DNA from: Cocos nucifera
Lineage: Eukaryota > Streptophyta > Magnoliopsida > Arecales > Arecaceae
Length of the DNA: 64,000 bases
NCBI GenBank assembly: GCA_006176705.1
Contig: QRFJ01000748.1
Coordinates: forward strand, 434,001-498,000
Direction: 5' to 3'
The number at the start of each line of letters is the position of its first letter. The stretch's first letter is position 1. This document shows, in pieces, positions 55,663 to 64,000 of the stretch. A model generated the notes under the pieces. The model saw nothing but the letters and a program-made list of their open reading frames with translations, did no database searches and was not told the DNA's origin. The position numbers and the translations under genes were made by a program.

Positions 55663-56533
55663 TGTAGGAGATAAACTCCGCTCCCGCCGAAATCTAGCTC
55701 GATGCTCAGCCTAATGCAACCAGTAGCCGCAGAAAAGCTTCAGCAGATGGGCTTCAGCCGAACCCTCAGCGGCCGAGCTTCTTCTAACCCGTTCAGCTGG
55801 CCGAGCTACTTAGCGGCCGAGCTCCTTGGACTCTAAGTGGCCAGACTTTAACGGAATCCCCCAGCGCCCGAACTCCTCAAGCGGCCGTCCCTTCAGCCGG
55901 CCGAGCTCCTCCGAACTCCTCTACAGCCGAGCTCCTTCCGAGCTTTCCCTTGAGCCGAACTTTCCTACAAGTCCGAACTCCTCTGGACGAACTATCGCCA
56001 TCAGTCTGCAACAGGCAACAAGATCGGACGATATGGCCCCCACTACTGGTGACACCACTCTCTCCGTAACCAACTCCATGCGGCCCACGATCTGCCAGTA
56101 TGGCTGTCACCATCCACCTAATGACTCCTTCCTCTCCGTACCGAACTCCATGCGGCCCACGACCTGCCAGTATGGCTGTCACCATCCATCTGACGACGCC
56201 TTTCTCTCCGTACCGAACTCCATGCAGCCCCAACGGCTCTCTGCCAGGCGGTACGGCCGTCACCATCAACTAAGCTCTGTCTATAAAAGACCATCCAGAT
56301 ACGCTAACTCGAATCTCTCCCTGATCTCTATGCTCTTCTCTTCTTCTCCAAGCTTCGAAACTCATTCCGAGCACTCCATTCCTGTTGGCCAGAACTGACT
56401 TGATCGTCGGAGGGTCCTACCGGAGCCACCCCCCATCGGCTCCGGATGGGACTTTATTTTGCAAGTCCCCAATGGCGACCTCATCGGCCTCCACTCCAGC
56501 GGACTCCAGCGACGATCAGATTCTATGTCAATA
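55663..56533 (+). repeat. K 5' LTR
   Basis: TGTAGGAGATAAAC to GTCAATA. TATAAAAG at 56282-56289. Three 72-base units start at 56060, 56132 and 56204 (third partial). Because 72 is a multiple of three, a 190-codon frame (55826-56398) stays open through them; I do not count it as a gene. Confidence 0.92.
56060..56230. repeat. 72-base tandem repeats in the K 5' LTR
   Basis: Units 56060-56131, 56132-56203 and a partial copy to 56230, each starting CTCTCCGTA. The 3' LTR has the same units at 61602, 61674 and 61746. Confidence 0.9.
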
Positions 56534-56553
56534 GATTGGTGCTAGAGGAAGGG
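56534..56553 (+). promoter_or_regulatory. K primer binding region
   Basis: GATTGGTGCTAGAGGAAGG follows the LTR, the usual Tat-lineage primer context (TTGGCGCTAGA... with one change). The tRNA is not certain. Confidence 0.6.
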
Positions 56554-56653
56554 CACCCAAAACCTCCGAGGTTCCCTTATTTTTAAAGGAGTGCTCGGCG
56601 ATAATTTTTCTCTTCCCTCTCCGAAGATCTCCCTCTTCTCTTCCGAAGAGAAA

Positions 56654-57627
56654 ATGCCTCCGAGGAGAGCTTCGACTCGACGCTCGACGTCCTCCGTGGT
56701 TCGATCCCATCCAGATCCGTCTGTTCCTGCTTCAGCCCCGGTAGCTCGGGCTCCATCTGTACCCACGGTGGATGTGAAGTAGTTCGACCAGCTTGTCCGA
56801 TAGGTCCGTGGCCTCACAGAGGCATTACAGGCCATACAGCAGCCCCCGGTGGTGACTCCACCAGGAAACCCACCATCGGAATGTCGAAAACTGACCCCAA
56901 GGAAGAGTACTAGGGCCAACATACCTGTCGCCCCTGAGAAGGGGAAACAAAGAGCCGAGGATCCGTGTTCGGATCATAGTCCTCTCCTGGGGGAGACCTT
57001 CTCCATTTGTAGTCGGAAGCCCCCCAAGATCTGCAACCAAGACGACGCCCTCGATCGCAGACTGCGGAAGATAGATCGACGGATTGAAGAGCTCGACCAT
57101 GTCGCCCGCACTTAAGGACGGCCTTCAGAAAAATGACTTGCTGTTCTCCCTGAAAAAAAAAGTACCCTGGGGACTTCGCCGATCTGCTGGCTCGGGCTGA
57201 GAGATATGCCCGTGCGGAAGAAGCCTTCAAGTTGAAGGATGAAGAAGCCCTGAGAGAGCGGCTGGCGGACGATGGAGAACCAAGTGAAGTTCGACCGCGC
57301 TCGTAGACCCCCTCCGAAAGCAGGCGGGCTCGAACTCCTCGAACTCGTCACCGAGGGAGCCCCGATAGAGGGGTGCGAAGAAGCCCTCTTCTCGGAAGGT
57401 TCCGCGACTATGCCTCCCTCAATGCTCCTCGAACTCAGATTCTCACCGAAGTGAAGAACCAACTGCCAAGATCAGAAGGGTTACAGTCTCCCCCAAACAA
57501 GCACGATCGAAGCAAGTACTGCCTCTACCATCGCAACCACGGCCACACCAAGGAATGCATGCAGCTCCAAGACGAAATTGAGGAGCTCGTCAGAAAGGGG
57601 TGGCTAAGTAAATTCCTCCGGCACTAG
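56654..57627 (+). pseudogene. K gag with capsid core missing
   Basis: This starts 'MPPRRASTRRSTSSVV' at 56654, with an internal TAG at 56780 after 'VPTVDVK', and continues 'RGLTEALQAIQQPP', 'LDRRLRKIDRRIEELDHVAR'. The text then jumps (about 57112) to 'DLLARAERYARAEEAFKLKD'-like sequence, so the central capsid part seen in J is absent. The end carries 'KYCLYHRNHGHTKECMQLQD' (Cys codons 57520 and 57556) and 'EIEELVRKGWLSKFLR', the lineage's nucleocapsid-like motif, one residue shorter than in J. Shifts near 57165 and 57260 also break it. It belongs to the same lineage as J but is clearly a different family. Confidence 0.78.
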
Positions 57628-57656
57628 CCTGAAGAAGGAAAAGATCGGCCGAGGGT

Positions 57657-57756
57657 GCTGCCATAGCCAGAGATGGCAAGGAAGCTCAGCGCTGCCATAG
57701 CCAGAGACGGCAAGGAGCTCGGCACTGCCATAGCCAAAGACCGCAAGGAGGTCGGC
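57657..57756. repeat. 33-base tandem repeats after K gag
   Basis: Three units start at 57657, 57691 and 57724 and encode variations of A-I-A-R-D-G-K-E-L-G. They lie just past the gag end. Confidence 0.8.
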
Positions 57757-58050
57757 TACCTTACGGCCTCATCCACATTGCCCTTAGGAGGAGCTTGTGC
57801 ATCAGCGATTCATCATCTCCCGGCGATAAGAGCTTGCACCAAATTGAAAAGGCCAACATGAGGAAGTCGTCCACCCCGGGACTTATTGTCGAAGAAATGC
57901 GGAGGAACAACGCTACCACGATCTTGAAATACAGAATTTGGGGATGCGCTGCTAGTAACTTCCTTTCAATAAAATTCTTTCCTTTCGATAATATTATTTC
58001 TGGATGCGAAAACTATGCAATGACAGGGAAGAAGCAGTCAATAATTGCCA
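57757..58050 (+). other. K post-gag sequence, unassigned
   Basis: Frames of 60-100 codons cross this part but show no protease or polymerase motif. It may be scrambled remains of the protease region or sequence peculiar to this non-autonomous form. Confidence 0.4.
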
Positions 58051-60618
58051 CGTTAGGAACAGGAGGAGAACCTCATCCTAATGCAAGCAACAACCTCGGC
58101 TAGAGATAAGATCTCTCCTGAGCGATGGCCTTGTTCATAAAGGACTAGATGGGGAGAGGGCCCGGATAGCGGTCCTTATGTGCCCCCACAGCCCGTTAGG
58201 AATAGGAGGAGAACCTCGTCCTAACGCAAGCAACAACCTCGATCAGAGATAAGATCTCTCCCAAGCTACCGTTGCCAACCTCGACTAGAAGATAAGATCT
58301 CTCCCGAGCGACCATTGCCAACCTCGGTCAGAGATAAGATCACTCCGAGCGACCGTTGACAACCTTGGCTAGAGATAAGATCTCTGCGAGCGACCGAGTC
58401 AACCTCGGTTAGGAACAGGAGGAGAACCTCGTCCTAACGCGAGCAACAATCTCGGCTAGAGATAAGATCTCTCCTGAGCGACCGAGTCAACCTCGGTTAG
58501 GAACAAGAAGAGAACCTCGTCCTAACGTGAGCAACAGCCTCGACTAGAGATAAGATCTCTTCCGAGCGACCATGGACAACCTTGGCTAGAGATAAGATCT
58601 CTCTCGAGCGACCGTTGCCAACCTCGGCTAGAGATAAGATCTCTCCCGAGCGACTGAGTCAATCTCGATTAGGAACAGGAGGAGAACCTCATCCTAACGC
58701 GAGCAAACAACCTCGGCCAGAGATAAGATCTCTCTCGAGCGATCGTTGAGAACCTCGGCTAGAGATAAGATCTCTTTCGAGCGACCATGGCCAACCTCGG
58801 CTAGAGATAAGATCTCTTTCGAGCGACCGAGTCAATGTCGGTTAGGAATAGGAGGAGAACCTCATCCTAACGTGAGCAACAACCTCGACTAGAGATAAGA
58901 TCTCTTCCCGAGCGACCGTGGACAACCTCGGCTAGAGATAAGATCTCTTTCGAGTGCCCGAGTCAACCTCGGTTAGGAATAGGAGGAGAACCTCATCCTA
59001 ACACGAGCAACAACCTCGGCTAGAGATAAGATCTCTCCCAAGCGACCATAGCTAACTCGGCTAGAGATAAGATCTCTCTCCGAGTGACCGAGTCAACCTC
59101 GGTTAGGAACAGGAGGAGAACCTCATCCTAATATGAGCAACAACCTCAGCTAGAGATAAGATCTGTTTCTGAGTGATCGAGTCAACCTCGGTTAGGAACA
59201 GGAGGAGAACCTCATCCTAACGCGAGCAACAACCTCGGCTAGATATAAGATCTCTTTCCGAGTGATCGAGTCAACCTCGGTTAGGAACAGGAGAAAGAAC
59301 CTCGTCCTAACGCGAGCAACAACCTCGACTAGAGATAAAATCTCTTCCGAGCGACCGTTGACAACCTCGACTAGAGATAAGATCTCTCTCGAGCGCCCGA
59401 GTCAACCTCGGTTAGGAACAGAAGGAGAACCTCATCCTAACACGAGCAACAACCTCGGCTAGAGATAAGATCTCTCTTGAGCGACCGTGGACAACCTCGG
59501 TTAGAGATAAGATCTCTCCCGAGTGACCGAGTCAACCTCGATTAGGAATAGGAGGAGAACCTCATCCTAATATGAAGCAACAACCTCGGCTAGAGATAAG
59601 ATCTCTCTCGAGCGACTGTGGACAATCTCAGCTAGAGATAAGATCTCTCCCGAGCGATCAAGTCAACCTCAGTTAGGAATAGGAGGAGAACCTCATCCTA
59701 ACGCGAGCAAAACCTCGGCTAGAAATAAGATCTCTTTCGAGCGACCGTGGATAACCTCGGATAGAGATAAGATCTTTTCCGAGCGACTGAGTCAACCTCG
59801 ACTAGGATCAGGAGGAGAACCTCATCCTAACATGAGCAACAACCTCAGTTAGAGATAAGATCTCTTCCGAGTGATCGTGGACAACCTCGGCTAGAAATAA
59901 GATCTCTCTCGAGCAATCGAGTCAATCTTGGTTAGGAACAGGAGGAGAACCTCGTCCTAACATGAGCAACAACCTCAGCTAGAGATAAGATCTCTTTCGA
60001 GCGACCGAGTCAACCTCGATTAGGAACAGGAGGAGAACCTCATCCTAACGCGAGCAACAACCTTGGCTATAGACAAGATCTCTTCTGAGCGACCATGGAC
60101 AACCTCGACTAGAGATAAGATCTCTCCCGCGCGACCGAATCAACCTCGATTAGGAATAGGAGGAGAACCTCATCCTAACACGAGCAACAACCTCAACTAG
60201 AGATAAGATCTCTCCCGAGCGACTGTGGACAAACCTCAGCTAAAGATAAGATCTCTCCTGAGCGACCATGGACAACCTCGGCTAGAGATAAGATCTCTCC
60301 CAAGCAACCGAGTCAACCTCGGTTAGGAACAGGAGGAGAATCTCGTCCTAACACGAGCAACAACCTCGACTAGAGATAAGATCTATTTCGAGCGATCGAG
60401 TCAACCTCAGTTAGGAACAGGAGGAGAACCACATCCTAACATGAGCAACAACCTCGACTAGAGATAAGATTTCTCCCGAGCGACCGTTGCCAACCTCGGC
60501 TAGAGATCTCTTCCGAGCAATCGAGTCAACCTCGGTTAGGAATAGGAGGAGAACCTCGTCCTGACGTGAGCAAAATCGAAGTTAGGAACAGGAAGAGAAC
60601 CTTGTCCTAACGCGAGCG
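58051..60618. repeat. K minisatellite: two alternating hairpin modules
   Basis: About 2.57 kb of tandem repeats. Module a (about 47 bases) has TTAGGAACAGGAGGAGAACC...TCCTAA; module b (about 41 bases) has AGAGATAAGATCTCT. Each begins with a CAACCTCGG word. One a plus one b makes an 89-base unit, and extra b copies are inserted irregularly. Each module is itself an inverted repeat: CTCGG/CCGAG and AGAGAT/ATCTCT in b; CTCG/CGAG, TTAGGA/TCCTAA and GAGG/CCTC in a. Apparent frames across it are a by-product of repetition. Confidence 0.93.
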
Positions 60619-60638
60619 CCCGCATCGACCCCGACCGT

Positions 60639-60900
60639 AGGTGATCGGGCCAACCTCGACTGAAGAGCTTCAACTTCGACCTCGGCTAGAGATGGGATCT
60701 CTCCCAAGCAACCATGTCAATCTCGACTGGAGAGCTTCAACTTCGACCTCGACTGGAGATGGGATCTCTCCCAAGCAACCGTGTCGACCTCGGCTGAAGA
60801 GCTTCAACTTCGACTTCGGCTAGAGATAAGATCTCTTCCAAACGATCGTGTCAACCTCGACTGGAGAGCTTCAACTTCCACCTCGGCCAGAGATAAAATC
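60639..60900. repeat. K second tandem array, period about 67 bases
   Basis: Units of 'gagcttcaacttcgacctcg' plus 'agatgggatctctcccaa' repeat about four times. The second half of each is related to module b of the larger array, so this looks like an offshoot. Confidence 0.82.
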
Positions 60901-61187
60901 AGAGACAACCTCACCCTAAGATCAGATCTCTCCCGAGCATCCGCATCGACCTTGACTGTAGGAGACAATGTTGCCCCCGAGGAGCACAACCTCCGACTTC
61001 GATCGCAGCAGACGAAGCCTCCCTCAGCCTCGACTGGAGATGGGATCTTCCTCAGGCTTCAACTTCGATATCAACTTTAGCTGGAGATAAGATCTCCCCC
61101 GACCTTCGACCTAAACCAGCACGGATCTCAAAGGAAGATTTCGGCAGTCGCGTTTCCTACACTCCCTTCCTTCGATTTTCGAACTCG
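60901..61187 (+). other. K 3' untranslated region
   Basis: Pieces of the array units in degraded form ('ctggagatgggatcttcc', 'ctggagataagatctcccc'), then unique sequence 'cggcagtcgcgtttcctacac'. No gene. Confidence 0.55.
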
Positions 61188-61204
61188 GAAGTGGAGGGGG
61201 CTAG
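61188..61204 (+). promoter_or_regulatory. K polypurine tract
   Basis: GGAAGTGGAGGGGGCTA directly before the 3' LTR start at 61205. Confidence 0.8.
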
Positions 61205-62076
61205 TGTTGAGGATAAACCCTGCTCCCATCGAAGTCTAGCTTGATGCTTAGCCTAATGCAACTAGTAGCCACAGAAGAGCTTCAGCAGACGGGCTTCAGC
61301 CAAACCCCCAGCGGTCGAGCTTCTTCTAACCCGTTCAGCCGACTAAGCTACTTAGCGGTCGAGCTCCTTGGACTCCAAGCGGTCGAGCTTTAACGGAATC
61401 TCCCAGCGCCCGAACTCCTCAAGCGGCCATCCCTTCAGCCGATCAAGCTCCTCCGAACTCCTCTATGGCCGAGCTCCTCCCGAGCTTTTCCTTCAGCCAA
61501 ACTCTCCTACAAGTCCGAACTCCTCCGGATGAACTATCGCCATCAGTCTGCAACAGGCAACAAGATCGGATGATATGACTGCCACTACTGGCGACACCAC
61601 TCTCTCCGTAACCAGCCCCATGTGGCCTACGACCTGCCAGTATGGCTGTCACCATCCACCTGACGACTCCTTCCTCTCCGTATCGAACTCCATGCGGCCC
61701 ATGACCTGCCAGTATGGCTGTCACCATCCACCTGACGATGCCTTCCTCTCCGTATCGAACTCCATGCGGCCCCAATGGCTCTCTACCAGGGGGTACGGCC
61801 GTCACCATCAACTAAGCTCCGCCTATAAAGGACCCTCCAGATATGCTAACTCGAATCTCTCTCTGATCTTTAAGCTCTCCTCTTCTTCTCCAAGCTCCGG
61901 AACTCATTCCGAGCACTCCATTCCTGTTGGCCAGAGCTGACTTGATCGTTGGAGGGTCTTGCCGGAGCCACCCCCCCACCGACTCCGGATGGAACTTTGT
62001 TTTGTAGATCTCCGACGGTGACCTCATCGGCCTCCACTCCAGCGAACTCCGATGATGACCAGATTCTGCGTCAACA
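61205..62076 (+). repeat. K 3' LTR
   Basis: TGTTGAGGATAAAC to TGCGTCAACA, 872 bases, matching 55663-56533 with scattered substitutions. TATAAAGG at 61824-61831 and the same 72-base units. It retains the CA end that the 5' LTR lost. Confidence 0.92.
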
Positions 62077-62081
62077 GAGAT
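62077..62081. repeat. Target duplication of K, right copy (GAGAT)
   Basis: GAGAT after the 3' LTR; partner of 55658-55662. Confidence 0.9.
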
Positions 62082-63359
62082 GAATGACAACTCTCCCTCT
62101 TACCTTATCTTCCATTCTCTTCATCGCATCCATCCAAGCCTTCTTATCATTTAATCCCATTCATCCATTCTTTCAGGATGCATCCTTTCATTAGTTCCAT
62201 ATCTAAAACATACAAAATTCTCCTTCCTCCTAATACCTATAGATAAAGCCTAGTACCACAATTAGATGATATCTCTCCACACCACAATTCTTGCAGGACT
62301 CCATGATAGGCGAGAATACCAACCCAATAAAATTTTTATCCATCTTTTTTTTTTACTTTATTTCATCCTTCCAACATACGAGAAGGAGAGTTAGCCAAAA
62401 AAAGATCGACTAGGTGAGGTTTTTATGTTTTTATTTTTTTGTTTCAACTCCTAGTCCTATTAATGACTTGAGAGTTAAAAATCTTTTTTTTGTATTAAAA
62501 ATTTTTATCAGCAATAAAAATTAGTTTTTTTCTCATTAATTTAATTTTTATTTTCAGTAAATAAGATAGTTTAAATTCCTGCAATTTAATTCTTGCAAGT
62601 TTTAATTTCAGCACTAAGGTAGTTTATTTCTGTAATTCTTTAATTTCTATAATTTAAATTTCAGCAAGTAGTATAGAATTTAATTTTAATTAATTTTAAA
62701 AATTTTGATTTAAATCATGTCTAGCTAAGTAATCCTCTGGGATTTGCGATGAAGCTAAATCATGATTAGAAACTTTTTCTTAGGATTTTTTGTTTGCTTT
62801 TATTTTTTTAGAGTTCTTCTTTCTTCTAGCTTCTTGCCAAGAGACTTGATAGACATCATTGGGTTTCAAGCTCTTTATAATTTATTCTTGATTCGATGCA
62901 AGAAGGATAATAAGAAGAAGGCCTATAATTTTGTTAATTCTTTTTCTCTTCTTTCTTATAGAAAATATTAATGGATTATTATTAGATTAGAATTTCTTTA
63001 TAGTCCATACTTGGATAACACAAAAGAAGCAATTAAAAAGAGAGTTCTTTAATCAAGATAAATGCTTGTCTATGCATTACATCTTGATCAAAGAACATCA
63101 TAAGAAAAATCTTTAGAAGGCTTTCTAAGTTATTGATGTAGTGGATTCAAAAGCCTAGATCTTTAGATTATTATTCTCTATATTTAATTTACTGTATAGT
63201 AGTAAGTAACAAACAATCTTCCAAAATCTTTGTTAAAGCTCATCTGAGCAAGGGTTTGAATACAATTCAAACATAATTCTCGTGGGGTCGACCCGTACTT
63301 GCTGGACATGTTACTTTGCACACCATACACTTGCGGTTAATTTTAAGAAATAATAAATT
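62082..63359 (+). repeat. Element L 5' LTR, right part (Athila-like)
   Basis: 'ctcgtggggtcgacccgtacttgctgg' type wording at 63281-63310, 'ttgcacacc' and 'acttgcggttaa' are hallmarks of Athila-group gypsy LTR ends. The 69-codon frame at 62762 is inside the LTR. The left part precedes K. Confidence 0.65.
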
Positions 63360-63360
63360 T

Positions 63361-63378
63361 TTGGCATCGTTGTTGAAA
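63361..63378 (+). promoter_or_regulatory. Element L primer site, decayed
   Basis: TTGGCATCGTTGTTGAAAA stands where Athila elements have TGGCGCCGTTGCCGGGGA. Every difference is a C-to-T or G-to-A change. Confidence 0.6.
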
Positions 63379-64000
63379 AATTGGCATATTTTAAATTATG
63401 TTCTAAATTCTTATTCTTCGTGCTTTTAGCTTAGTTTTAATCTGACATTTCTAACTTCCTTATCTTGCCTTGCAAAAAATTGGAGAGTATTGGAAATCAA
63501 GTACATTATCTAACTTTTTTCTTTGCCTTTAGCTTACTAATTTGATCTTAGTTCAGTATTAGTTTTTAATTAAAACTTGTTTGCTGTCATTGGTTGTGCA
63601 TTAGTATATTTAAACTACTTTAAGGGCACAAATCTAAATAAGATAAGATGGAAATTTCATCACCCTTTCTTAGCCTACAAACAAGTTTTCTTATTTGCAT
63701 TCATCCTAACCTTAAATAAAATCAATTAGACATCAACCTTAGGAACATCTGAGCTTATTAGGATTGGCTAGTTGATTGGTGTCTAGAAAAGGAGTTCATG
63801 GACAAGAGCCTGAAGAAAGATGGTTCTTTAATTGATTTCGTTCGCTCACCTGATGAATCTAATTAGTATCTAAGGAAAGCAATGAAAGACTCCTACTGAT
63901 CTTATCCTTACCTAGCTAGTTGGCTTATTGGTTTCTGACTTGAAGGGCTCCAAGGCGGCCTTGATAGTTAGGAGCTATCTAGAATTAAGATAACCTAAGA
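63379..64000 (+). mobile_element. Element L leader, cut by the window edge
   Basis: AT-rich sequence after the primer site with no open frame. The words 'gagcttattaggattggctagt' and 'tgaagaaagatgg' suggest the untranslated stretch before an Athila gag, which would lie to the right of the window. Confidence 0.5.

Larger units (their letters stand above)
55663..62076 (+). mobile_element. K: non-autonomous Tat-like element with minisatellite
   Basis: 6414 bases with LTRs of 871 and 872 bases, a perfect GAGAT target duplication, primer site, a reduced gag, no pol, a 2.6-kb minisatellite, a second short array and a polypurine tract. It is strikingly GC-rich against its AT-rich surroundings. Tat-group elements are known to carry tandem repeats between coding region and 3' LTR, so the layout fits, but here the array takes the place of pol. 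Confidence 0.92.

Noticed and set aside
55826..56398. 190-codon open frame as a novel gene
   Set aside because: It lies wholly inside the K 5' LTR and is kept open by 72-base repeats (a multiple of three). The matching frame in the 3' LTR is different and shorter.
58044..60625. CRISPR-like array of direct repeats
   Set aside because: The repeats are contiguous modules with no unique spacers, inside a plant retrotransposon.
59262..61080. Frames of 60-99 codons rich in Ser, Thr and Arg
   Set aside because: They are translations of the minisatellite and the 67-base array and have no independent support.

Overview
The window looks like a heterochromatic, transposon-packed stretch of a flowering-plant nuclear genome. 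A monocot such as a palm is my best guess from the overall look of the copia LTRs, and nothing in the sequence proves it. I find no convincing host gene, no tRNA or rRNA gene and no CRISPR array. Almost every long reading frame is a retrotransposon remnant or a chance frame in an LTR. I worked by eye, so homologies between copies are pattern matches, not computed identities.

Families, named here for reference. Family B is Ty1/copia with LTRs of about 2.3 kb beginning TGTTAGATATGTG: element F (minus, 1-4129, cut by the window edge), B1 (plus, 14518-19730, 5' end lost), C (plus, 19731-22650, 3' end only) and B2 (plus, 36776-47320, complete, target duplication GTTGA). Family A is Ty1/copia with LTRs of about 2.5-2.7 kb: element A (plus, 5219-14517) and element D (minus, 25838-48120, heavily invaded). 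Family E is a copia-like family with LTRs of 0.9-1.0 kb and only a gag-like interior of about 1.65 kb: E1 (minus, 6158-9731), E3 (minus, 22651-25837), E2 (plus, 29798-33467, target duplication GGTGA) and a fragment E4 (4155-4465). H is a TGTAACACCCC-type, gypsy-like solo LTR (29353-35684). J (51811-55014) and K (55663-62076, target duplication GAGAT) are Tat-like Ty3/gypsy elements. L is an Athila-like LTR and leader running to the right edge. A CACTA DNA-transposon terminus lies at 48121-48909.

Layout. Positions 1-14.5 kb hold F, then A with E1 nested in its 5' LTR. At about 14.52 kb A is fused to the gag of B1 in an abrupt chimeric junction. B1, C and E3 follow. From 25.8 to 48.1 kb everything sits inside the minus-strand element D: H is in the D LTR, E2 is in H, and B2 is in another part of the same D LTR. 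From 48.1 to 51.8 kb comes a CACTA end, a degraded Tat-like LTR, a short GC- and CpG-rich island (49764-50185) that is the best candidate for host low-copy DNA, and AT-rich sequence. J follows, then K inserted into the LTR of L.

Most notable signals. (1) The leader of family A carries two hairpins just after the primer binding site in both A and D, and the stems show compensatory base changes. (2) Families A and B both show a splice-donor-like site near the LTR 3' end and a strong acceptor a few bases before the gag ATG, suggesting a leader intron of about 2.1 kb. (3) Family E is gag-only, yet has conserved LTR, primer-site and polypurine-tract ends. (4) K has lost pol and carries a minisatellite of about 2.6 kb whose two alternating modules are each a strong inverted repeat. 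(5) B1 and B2 share several disabling lesions, which suggests mobilisation in trans of an already broken lineage. B2 also has an excess of single-base insertions that may be assembly error.
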